A DNA stretch of 64,000 bases from Schizophyllum amplum. Its lineage: Eukaryota > Basidiomycota > Agaricomycetes > Agaricales > Schizophyllaceae. The notes beneath the pieces are model-generated. The model worked only from the letters and a program-made list of their open reading frames with translations. It made no database searches and was not told the origin of the DNA. Shown here piece by piece: positions 36,239 to 44,672 of this stretch (positions are counted from its first letter, which is position 1; every line of letters begins with the position of its first letter). Made by a program: the position numbers and the translations under genes. The DNA lies in the NCBI GenBank assembly GCA_007026445.1, contig VDMD01000031.1, forward strand, positions 186,001 to 250,000, read 5' to 3'.

Positions 36239-38232
36239 CTACATTTCTTCCCACCCCTTTGGAAACGGATCGTACGGCCTTAAACCCAACCCCAACTCCT
36301 TCGCCCGCGCAAGATGTCTGGCCTTACATGACGCCGCCGTCCGCGCATTCTTGTCCACATGCCTCACCAGTGCGTCCTTCCTCGTGAACTGCTGCCCACA
36401 CGCATAACACGCCCACGCCGCGGGCACGTGCTTCAGCATATGCCGCCCCAGGTCGTTCCGGTTGATGCATGCGTGCCCACAGCCAGGATACGAGCAGGGG
36501 AATGGCCGGTGCGCGATGGGCGAGCGGTACGAGGCGGGGTGGGACTTGCGCGAGCGCGGGGTAGGGGTGGCGAGGGCGGAAGAGGGGAAGCGGCGGTGCT
36601 TGGGGGTGCGGGGGGTGTAGTAGTCGTCGTCAATGTACTCGTCGTCGGAGCCGTTTGACTCCGAGGGAGGTGAGGGGCGCCGACGGCGTGGCGGGGGTGC
36701 ATCGTCCCGCTCGTCGTCCTCCTCGGGGATGTCCACGTGATGAGCGCCCGTCACGTGCGATTCGTTGTCTTCGCCGCCTACAGTCGGTAGCGCATCGACA
36801 GACTCCCGCCTGCGCTGGCCAGACAGGTTATGTGCGTAAAATGCCTGTAGGTTATATGCGTATGACTGCTGCTCATACGAGTACACGCCGTTCGGAGAAA
36901 TGCCGAAAATGTCGGCGGGAGACGCGGTCAGATGGAAAGAAGGCGAGCGCTTGCGGCGCGCGAGCTTGCTCTTGCTCCACGGCTTCTTGCTCTTGATCCA
37001 AGACTTCCTTTGTTTCTCGGGAGTCTTGAGGGCGGCCACAGTAGGCGTGGAGGCTGTCGCATTCGACGTGAACGCCGCTGAAGTCGACGTGGATGCAGTC
37101 ATATCGAAGCGTGCGTCTGCCAAGTTGCCTTCTACATTGTCAGACGGACGCTGGGCCAAGGACTGGTCGATCTCTTGCTGCAAAGGACGTCAGAGAAATA
37201 CCACATCAAAGCGACAGTGAGACTCACCTCGAACGCGTCCGCGTCGACCTCCTCTACTTCCTCCTCCTTTATGGCTGTCAAGCGAGGTGGCACACTGGTC
37301 TCCTGAGCGACAGTGGCCTCCTGTGCGTCGAGACGGATGTCGTTGCCAGCCTTGTCTCCTCCAACCATGAAGTCCGATTCAAAGGAATACACGTACGAGG
37401 GCAAGTCTTCATAGAACTGCTCTTCCGCGTAGCCCATGTCCATAAATCCCACGTCAACGGGGGCCGTGCGGCCTGCGTTTGCCGAAGCCCCATGCTCAGC
37501 ATCCATGCGGGGCGCACGCCTACCATCCGCGCAAGCCGCCTCCATGCACGCCCTGATCCCCTCCTCGTGTCTCGCATCGAACTGGTCGAGCACCGCGCCA
37601 TCCAGTGGCACACTGAAGTCGCAGAACGACGCGCGGGCGTGCGGGGACGGCGGTACGTAGGCCGCCGACCAGAGTGTGGTGAAGGAGGGGATGCGGACGG
37701 AGAGGGACCTCTTGCGAGATATCGATTTCCTGCCGGACAGAGAGGGCTTTCTGCCGGAAAGCGATGGCCTCCTCGAGGGCGCCGCGGGGGCAATGATGGC
37801 AGAGGAAGAGGGCCGCCTTTGAACGACAAAGGAGCGCCGCGCAACTAGCCGTTGCGAGTTCCGTCGTGCGAGGTGCTGCGAGGCGCGGCGTTGCAGTGTC
37901 TGCGAGCCGTGGCGTTGCAGCGTCTGAGAGCCGTGCTTCTGCAACGTCTGCGAGCCATGTCGTTGCAGCGTCTGCGAGTCGCGGCGCTTCAAATCAACTT
38001 GGGGTAAGTCCGAGAAGGAGAAGCTCTGAAAGGTCAAATAAGTCAGCATAGAACTACGTCGCGAGCACGAATACGCGTCAAAGAGAAGGGAAACGCAGTG
38101 GAAGGAGAAGGAAGACCCCGTGTCAGAGTAAGAGATACGCACTGTACGCGTCGGCGAGTCCTGCGCCCAGCGCAGGATGTCGTCGATGGATTGGCGCCCA
38201 TAGCCAAAGCCGGTAAGAGGAATGATCGACAT
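36239..38232 (-). CDS. C2H2 zinc-finger protein, probable transcription factor
   Basis: The C-terminus carries two fingers: CSYPGCGHACINRNDLGRHM ending in LKH (Cys-x4-Cys-x12-His-x3-His), and CYACGQQFTRKDALVRHV, whose last ligand is replaced by a longer loop to His or Cys (KNARTAASC). The middle is acidic with Ser/Pro-rich patches and basic stretches (KKPWSKSKLARRKRSPS). The N-terminal half has about five copies of an eight-residue repeat S-Q-T-L-Q-R-H-G, encoded by a 24-nt tandem repeat, followed by RRPSLSGRKPSLSGRKSISR. Start chosen at ATG 38232-38230 (MSIIPLTGFGYG) because a TATA box at 38362-38369 would put the transcript start near 38335, leaving almost no leader for the in-frame ATG at 38331. 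Introns near 38143-38024 (in frame) and 37227-37180. Target genes unknown. Confidence 0.82.
37866..37995 (-). repeat. 24-bp coding tandem repeat, about 5 units
   Basis: In-frame repeat encoding S-Q-T-L-Q-R/K-H/R-G/A in the zinc-finger protein. Units differ by few bases. Confidence 0.8.
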
Positions 38233-38361
38233 AGACGCTGAGTGTCGGCGAAAGGCCTGATGACCAAGTCGTCGTGCGCGTCGTTGAAAGACGCGGTAGT
38301 CGTTCAAGCGCGTAGAGGAAGTGGAGGTCAAGGAGAGAAGAGCGCGACGACCGGCGTCAGG

Positions 38362-38369
38362 CTATATAA
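38362..38369 (-). promoter_or_regulatory. TATA box of the zinc-finger gene
   Basis: On the minus strand TTATATAG lies about 130 bp upstream of ATG 38232, which supports that start codon over the upstream in-frame ATG. Confidence 0.5.
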
Positions 38370-38847
38370 CGGCGGTGGTCGATCGCAGGAAAGACTCGAA
38401 TGAAGACAGTCGAAAGCAAGGGGCACAAGCGTGCTTGAGCGCTAAGGTGCCTGGACCCGGGAACATGAAAGAATACTGCTTCAAAGGCCGGTGCATAATG
38501 CCTGTGACGGGTTCGAGCAAGCGCCCAAAAGGCCTTTGTCCTGCAACGAGGTCCGGGACAGGTGACCGTGTAGGATCTCGGGCCGCAACAAAGGAAAGGT
38601 GCACGTGGTCGTGTGACAAGAATACCATTCTGGATTGTTCGACTTACAGTTGGAAAACTCAGGCGCGGTACTTACGTAGGAGCTATTCGAGCTCTGCGCG
38701 GGTACTGTTCAATGCCACTGAAGAAGGGGGTCACTAAAGAAGGATAAGAGCTCGCATGAAAAAGGCCAGCTGACGGACTTCAGAGGAGGACGTCGCACCC
38801 CCGATAGTCAGTAAACATTCATCATTCGTAAGTTACAGCATCCTTGC
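38370..38847. other. Intergenic
   Basis: Between the zinc-finger promoter and the left end of the repeat unit. No gene recognised. Confidence 0.4.
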
Positions 38848-39053
38848 TCCGTGATAAGTTCACGCCGAGGAACGAGGCTTAAACTTATCTAAGGATAAGA
38901 TATGAGAGGTTCGGAGTCGCCGGTCCGGCCACGCGTGTTCCCATTGAGCCATTGTATTCGGGCGAGCGAAGTTTTCGTTGTTCGAAGTTCTCGCCCTCAC
39001 GACATACGACGTCTCAGTCGCCTAGCGCCGCAGCGCGCCAGCTTTCTTTTTCC
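38848..39053 (+). repeat. 206-bp direct repeat A, copy 1
   Basis: Identical at all positions to 41147-41352. It contains the palindrome CTTATCTAAGGATAAG near 38885 and lies upstream of the ORF, so it probably holds its promoter and leader. Confidence 0.95.
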
Positions 39054-39061
39054 TTTGCATC

Positions 39062-40204
39062 ATGTTCAACGGCTACGGCAATTCTTCATATATGGAGCCC
39101 CAGACTGTCACCTACGCCGCCGACGGCTCCGCGTTACCACACGCGCCCCAGCAATCGGTGCCTCGTCGTCGCCTCACGCACATCAACAACGCCATAACCG
39201 CAGCATACGCGGCCTGCTCTCTCTGGCACAGGCTGGATCTCAACGTGAGCATTGAGCAGGAGAACGAACGCAAGCGCCGCGCCCTCCACGATCATCTCCG
39301 CGACCCCACGCGCAATCCGCGACCAGACGATCAGGCGTCGCTTCTCACCATCCGAGAGGATGAGTGGACTCTTCTACGCGTACCGTCCTTCGTCGCGGGT
39401 CTCGGTGTGGCCTTACCTCACTTCGTACAAGACGCCTTGGCCAAGCCCCCCGTGGCGGCCGAGCAGACGCGGGGCGTGCGCGCGCCGAACAAGCGCCCTC
39501 GGGCGGCAGGCGTCAGGGCCGAAGGCCGGGCATCTGACGGGTGGCGGTACGCGGACTCCAGTCGGATCCAGGCGCGCGTCCCTGGCCTGCGCCCCGCCAT
39601 CACTTTCCACACCCTCTGGTACGACTCGGCGAACTACACCTACATCCCCCAAACATTTTTCCTCACCACTAACATCCATTTCATCAACAAAAACATCGGA
39701 AACTCCACCATCCCTACGTGCCGATCCCCATGTGGTGGGCGCATCTTCGTCGTCGACAAGATGCGTTCCAACTTCCCCCATCTTTTCAAGGCTGCCGATA
39801 CCGAGCTCACTCTCCCTGAGTGGGATCAATCTGCGGAGAATCACTGCCAGTTTGAGATTTCACGGGATCGGGAGGGCGAGCGCGGCCAGCACGCATCACT
39901 GTATATTGACCACTACGGCTTCTTCTCCTCTCGCCCGGATCGCATCGAGCTCTACCAGGACTGGCTGCCTATTGAGGCCGCCCTGAAGGAAGACCTCCAT
40001 ACTTCCCCGACCATCTTCGACCCCGTTTTCTACGATCATCAGTACTTACGCGCGACCATCTCCCACCAGATGCGCTCGCGAGTTCAGGCCCGGGGCCTCT
40101 CGTTGGAAGAGTACGACAGCTCATACACCGCTGGCCCGTCGTACGACCAATCTGTTGACAGTCCGTCTTTCGATGACTTCGGCGAGGACTACGTTTCCGA
40201 GTGA
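39062..40204 (+). CDS. Unrecognised 380-residue protein of the mobile unit, no introns
   Basis: I do not recognise this protein. It is a single uninterrupted frame, in sharp contrast with the intron-dense neighbours. It starts MFNGYGNSSYMEPQTVTYAA, has a helical segment LTHINNAITAAYAACSLWHR, a basic stretch around residues 145-165 (APNKRPRAAGVRAEGR), a segment rich in aromatic residues (ITFHTLWYDSANYTYIPQTF), a Cys pair in PTCRSPCGGRIFVVD, and an acidic tail ending DDFGEDYVSE. I see no DDE/D transposase triad in a recognisable setting, no reverse transcriptase motif and no tyrosine-recombinase motif. Codon use looks coding: GC-rich third positions and a clean frame. It could be a regulator or DNA-binding factor of the unit. 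Confidence 0.75.
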   Translation: MFNGYGNSSYMEPQTVTYAADGSALPHAPQQSVPRRRLTHINNAITAAYAACSLWHRLDLNVSIEQENERKRRALHDHLRDPTRNPRPDDQASLLTIREDEWTLLRVPSFVAGLGVALPHFVQDALAKPPVAAEQTRGVRAPNKRPRAAGVRAEGRASDGWRYADSSRIQARVPGLRPAITFHTLWYDSANYTYIPQTFFLTTNIHFINKNIGNSTIPTCRSPCGGRIFVVDKMRSNFPHLFKAADTELTLPEWDQSAENHCQFEISRDREGERGQHASLYIDHYGFFSSRPDRIELYQDWLPIEAALKEDLHTSPTIFDPVFYDHQYLRATISHQMRSRVQARGLSLEEYDSSYTAGPSYDQSVDSPSFDDFGEDYVSE

Positions 40205-40349
40205 TGTATGTCGCATCGCATTGCGCCCGGCCCCTTGTATGTCATTCTTTTGTTTCTTGTACATCTGATTCCATATACTTTCTTTTCGCTCGCGGGGGCC
40301 ACTGTTTCGCTCGTCTGCTGTCTCCACAGCTCGTTTCCCTCTCCTTCCT

Positions 40350-40730
40350 CCGAGTTCATGCATCATGTCTCGTGCATTCTGATGACCGTCGTATATCGTC
40401 GTCGCCATCCTTCAAGGTTATGCATCATGCCTTGCATATCGTCCATCCCCCCTGGCAGTGTACTCCGTGGTTACTGCCCTCAGAAGTATGCTTCATGCTT
40501 CATGAGCTGTCTGGGACATCGAGTCCAGGGGGTAGTACCCATGGTGCTCAGCCATTCTGACGTCTGCATCATGCCTCATCCTGGCAGCCCATATCCTTTC
40601 GTGTTACGGGACGGTCGGACCTCGTGGTAGCCGCTCCTGAGGTCATGCATCATGCCTCCATATCATATCCATACCTCAGCCTGCACGGTCGTCCCCGTTG
40701 CCCCGAGGTCATGCATCATGCCTCGTCAGT
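40350..40730 (+). repeat. Dispersed ATGCATCATGCCT repeats downstream of the ORF
   Basis: The word (C)ATGCATCATG with a following CCT recurs at about 40357, 40420, 40566 (TGCATCATGCCT), 40645 and 40709, with diverged TGCTTCATG forms near 40490. Spacing is irregular at 60-150 bp. It belongs to the 3' part of the full mobile unit and is absent from the short copy. Confidence 0.6.
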
Positions 40731-40859
40731 CACATATTCTTGAATTCTAGTAGGCTTGCTAGTTGGCCTATTCCCTGCACCCGCAGCTGGTCATGATTAG
40801 GTGTGTATTGTTTCACTTCAGAGCTCTCTAGCATATTTGGGCTAACACATGGGTGGCCG

Positions 40860-40981
40860 GCCGAGCTATGCACCTCTGGTGGGTTAGCCAGCCCCGTCTC
40901 ACCCTGATGCTTCAACTGGGTCTGCCTGTTGTGAGCTGCATAGCTCGGTTTGGTAGAGTTCAGACCCAGTTGAAGCCTCTG
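40860..40981. other. Two interleaved inverted repeats
   Basis: CCGAGCTATGCA (40860) pairs with TGCATAGCTCGG (about 40937). CTTCAACTGGGTCTG (about 40910) pairs with CAGACCCAGTTGAAG (about 40960). The arms alternate, so as RNA or single-stranded DNA they could form a pseudoknot or two exclusive hairpins. Confidence 0.7.
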
Positions 40982-41141
40982 GCCTCACCGAAACTGACCT
41001 GTCGTCCGCTCAGAGCGGGTCGAGTACATGTTCGACCCGTTCTTTTGCAAACCCGAGGTTTGGTCCGCTCGGACTGAAACTCGGTTCTCATTCATCCTCG
41101 CGCACTGCGTCCGTCACGCTGAGGCGACGCAGTACGAATAT
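40952..41141 (+). repeat. 190-bp direct repeat B, copy 1
   Basis: Identical at all positions to 41394-41583. It contains the hairpin CGGGTCGA-8 nt-TCGACCCG. Confidence 0.93.
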
Positions 41142-41146
41142 CTTAT

Positions 41147-41596
41147 TCCGTGATAAGTTCACGCCGAGGAACGAGGCTTAAACTTATCTAAGGATAAGAT
41201 ATGAGAGGTTCGGAGTCGCCGGTCCGGCCACGCGTGTTCCCATTGAGCCATTGTATTCGGGCGAGCGAAGTTTTCGTTGTTCGAAGTTCTCGCCCTCACG
41301 ACATACGACGTCTCAGTCGCCTAGCGCCGCAGCGCGCCAGCTTTCTTTTTCCCCCACCCTCCGCATCCCAGTGGTATCGACATGGCCGGTTTCGGTAGAG
41401 TTCAGACCCAGTTGAAGCCTCTGGCCTCACCGAAACTGACCTGTCGTCCGCTCAGAGCGGGTCGAGTACATGTTCGACCCGTTCTTTTGCAAACCCGAGG
41501 TTTGGTCCGCTCGGACTGAAACTCGGTTCTCATTCATCCTCGCGCACTGCGTCCGTCACGCTGAGGCGACGCAGTACGAATATATCTTATCGTGGA
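41147..41596 (+). mobile_element. 450-bp internally deleted derivative of the mobile unit
   Basis: It consists of A copy 2 (41147-41352), about 41 bp of unrelated sequence and B copy 2 (41394-41583), ending CTTATCGTGGA. It thus retains both ends of the full unit without the ORF, as MITEs do relative to their parents. It joins the full copy head to tail. Confidence 0.8.
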
Positions 41597-41689
41597 TGCC
41601 ACTATCAGAGTGCACTTCAACGCCACCAACGGGCAACAGGGAAGGGGCAGCAAATCAGAGAAGGGCGAATCGCTCTCGAGGCAATCGAG

Positions 41690-41840
41690 GGTCGATAAGC
41701 CAAAACCGAGATAAGCAGAGTCGGGGGATACGCAAGTCGTAGGACAAGCAAAAGTCAGAGGATACACAAAAGTCAGAGGATTAGCAAATGTCGGAGTATA
41801 CACAAAATTCGCAGGATATGCAAAAGTCGGAGCCGCCAGA
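41690..41840. repeat. ~17-bp minisatellite (CAAAAGTCAGAGGATA-like)
   Basis: Roughly seven diverged head-to-tail units. Confidence 0.7.
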
Positions 41841-42008
41841 ACCGCGCCAGAAGTCGCAGATCTGCGTGGCATCCCGTTTCTTACTTGCGCGAGAGGCGGA
41901 CGTGCCGTACTCAATTGTTTATCGACCGTACTAGAAGACGCAGCCTGGACGCGGCTTGGACGCAGCCATGGCAGAAGACGCCGGGGCTGGCAGCTGTGAC
42001 TGTGTCGA

Positions 42009-42072
42009 GAGGTAACCGTGCCGTACAAGAGGTATCCGTGCCGTACAAGAGGTATCCGTGCCGTACAAGAAG
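42009..42072. repeat. 20-bp minisatellite, three units
   Basis: CGTGCCGTACAAGAGGTATC repeats three times almost perfectly. Confidence 0.85.
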
Positions 42073-42785
42073 ACGACGTAATTATCGCAGAATATGTAGG
42101 CATCTCTGGCTTGGCAGGTGGACTAGAGGACGGAAGATAGAGCCTGACAGCTGCAGGCTGTATGTATACCGGCCGCTGGAAGATAAGACTCGGACATAGG
42201 ATGGTGGCTGACCGAAGGCTGATAGGCTGGCATGAGCGCGGGCAGGCAAAGATATGCAGATGAGCGACCATGTATAGTTGTCTTGTTGCTGGCAGGCGGG
42301 CAGTCACCGGGCAGTGATACGCCGCCCGTTGGACGATAGTCGATAGATGGACCCTAGTAGCTGAAGCCGTAAGTGAAGCTATATAACCCAAGGAAAATAG
42401 GTGGCCAGGCGAGAATGGGTAGGAAAATGAAGCCAGCCAAGCAGGGAGGTAAGCAAGAGGTAAGCGCAGACAAGTGGGATGTTGGATACCGAAGATGGAG
42501 CGAGGGAGTCGTGCGCGTGAAGGTTGCGACTTGTTAGATCGGACGAAGTTCGCAGGTAGTGAGCGGGGTTTGTGACGATACACAACGAGCCACTCAGGAG
42601 CCCGGGAACGCCAGTCCCGCGCACGACTCCGTGGGCGCACAGCTAAGGGCCTGCGGATGAAGATACGCGGAGAGGGCTTGCGAAGACTGTAACTGTACAG
42701 CGATAGAGCTAGAAGCTACGCTTCTGGCAGCCAGAGCAGATAGCAAGAGGGGCGGGCGGGCCAAGTCCAATAGTAACGAGAGATT

Positions 42786-42890
42786 GAATATTGAAGGACG
42801 GTTGTGCGTGCAGATTGAAAGACGGCCGTGCGTGCATATTGAAAGACGGCTGTGCGTGCAGAACGGCTGTGCGCGCAGAATGAAAGCCGG
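42786..42890. repeat. ~23-bp minisatellite, four units
   Basis: Units like TTGAAAGACGGCCGTGCGTG with small changes. Confidence 0.85.
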
Positions 42891-42903
42891 GTGCGGACGT
42901 CGA

Positions 42904-42968
42904 AGAGCTAGAGGCGCTAATGGTCGGAGGCCTGGAGGCGCTAATGTCGGAGAGCTAGAGGCGTTAGC
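42904..42968. repeat. ~22-bp minisatellite, three units
   Basis: Units like GAGGCGCTAATGGTCGGAG. Confidence 0.75.
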
Positions 42969-44672
42969 AGGCCGGTTTACGTGACCAGATGCCCGTCCAA
43001 GTTGAGCAGGCTCGGCTATGAATGTGTCAGGGTGAACACTGGGGAAGGAAGATGAGGATAGGTGAGGTGAGTGAAGTGAGATGAGGACAGGTGAGGTGAT
43101 GAGGACGAAGTATTTTGGACGATGAACGACGGTGGTGAAGGGAGGCATGGAGCGAAGATAAAATGAGGACGTGAGCGAGTACGTTGTAGAGACCTCACCT
43201 CACCGGAGCGAGTCCGTTTGGAGACACCGCGACTGACTGCGCTGGGGGACCGCCGTCCATCTTTTATGGTTACCGAGCATGTCAACGACACGAGCACGTC
43301 AACGCCCCGGTCGTCGGCGGTCATGCACCTTGCTCTGAGTCTTCTGACACGACCAGCGCCAGTCCAACGCCTGCCCTGGCCGCCGCGCATAGCAGCCGCC
43401 GCAACGGCCATGCGAGTGTCCGCACCAGATGAAGGGGTTGTCGTCGGACAGCGAGAATGCTCGTCATGACTGACGACATGGGCTCGGGAGGGATGTGGAC
43501 GAGTCGACCCCATTTGGCCACGACGACCACGACGGTTGAAAATTTCTCTATGGGAGAAGGTAAATTCCTGCATGCAACCCGCCGCGCAGGGTCCGTCGCC
43601 GCGTCGCCGCCGTTGGGTGATGAGACTCATGAGGATGGCGCAAAACGGGGTTGCAGACATGCCATTCAGGACGGGCTGCTCGAGATGAAAGCTTGTTTGG
43701 CCGACGACAGGGAGACAAGGACGCGGCGCGACCTTGTACTCACGGTGCAAGCCCCCTTGGAGAACTCCCAAACCGAATGGGAACGCTCCCGCCGCCGCGG
43801 AAGAGGCTGTGGAAAACAGACCGAAAACAATTGATGCACAAATATTAAATTGACCCGTAAAGCAAAATGACGTCAGACTTTGTGCGCGGCGGTTGCTACG
43901 GAACGTGCACCGATCAGGACATGACATCATTGATAAGGCTGGCAATTATACTTGAAGGGGGTATTGGTCGCTGTGTTTTGCGTGTAAATCAAGTGTAAAT
44001 CCACCTGTCAGGCATTTTCTTGGGGGGTTTTGGGGTCTTGGTGTTTATGGACGGAAGCATCGCTTATGGGATCGGCTGTGCTCGCGTCTCTAGCGCGGGT
44101 GGACGCGTAAGACTTGCTTTTGACTATCACCTCGACGAGGACGACAGGCGCGCTGGCATCAACAGACCAGCTCCAGCGCCGGAACAATGGCAGAATCAAC
44201 CTCGGCCTGTCGGCTTTGACAACAGAAAATAACGATATTCGTGTGGAAGCAAAACTCATGCACCCCGAGAACCCGGTGCGATGATCGCGATAATTTGCAC
44301 ATCGCGCGGCGCAGCGATGAAGGCGTCCATTCCGCGCCTTTTATTTCGTTCTTGTCCGCAACTTCCATCTGCGCTCGACGAGCAGCAGTCAAAAGCTCGG
44401 CCTCGTCGCTTCTGTTGTCGACAGACTGACAGTGACAGAGTTCAAGCCTGCAAATCATCACCCCGTCCCTGCGTTATCGTCACTCTCCCAGGCACACGCC
44501 GCAGTGATATAACTCCTTCCCACGTTCGTTTTCGACGCTCGTTACTTTCTTGTCTTCCTCCCTGACGGACAAGGTGCGCACCGCGACACTGCCCCCCGCC
44601 CCACCCGTGCTCACCGATCGCGCAGACTGCGACCCCCCACACGGAGCGCTAGACCACACACAGCGTCTTATC

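Larger units (their letters stand above)
38848..41146 (+). mobile_element. 2.3-kb mobile unit with a single intronless ORF (full copy)
   Basis: The left end (38848-39053) and the right end (40952-41141) are each found again, identical, in the short copy immediately downstream. Between them lies one long open frame and a repeat-rich 3' region. The left terminus TCCGTGATAAG and the reverse complement of the far right terminus TCCACGATAAG (41586-41596) match at 9 of 11 positions, so they may be short imperfect inverted repeats. TGC flanks both outer ends, which may be a 3-bp duplication or chance. Not an LTR element as I read it, because the right-end block also repeats. Confidence 0.72.
41597..44672. 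other. Gene-free 3.1-kb region rich in short tandem repeats
   Basis: Two long minus-strand frames (41534-42640 and 43016-43945) are open mainly because the repeats lack stops; they show no domains and no splice signals. Four minisatellites are listed separately. The part after about 44000 is the probable promoter region of the GH16 gene. Confidence 0.55.

Noticed and set aside
38848..41352. LTR retrotransposon with A repeats as LTRs
   Set aside because: Block B is also duplicated after the second A, there is no primer-binding site or polypurine tract that I can see, and no reverse transcriptase or integrase. Tandem full and deleted copies explain all repeats.
38848..41596. Helitron
   Set aside because: The left end begins TC but is not preceded by A, the right end lacks CTRR, and no Rep/helicase is encoded.
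41534..42640. 368-residue minus-strand open frame
   Set aside because: It spans minisatellites and the end of repeat B, shows no domain or coding pattern, and is open because the repeats contain no stop in that frame.
43016..43945. 309-residue minus-strand open frame
   Set aside because: Low-complexity, no recognisable motif, no splice-supported neighbours.
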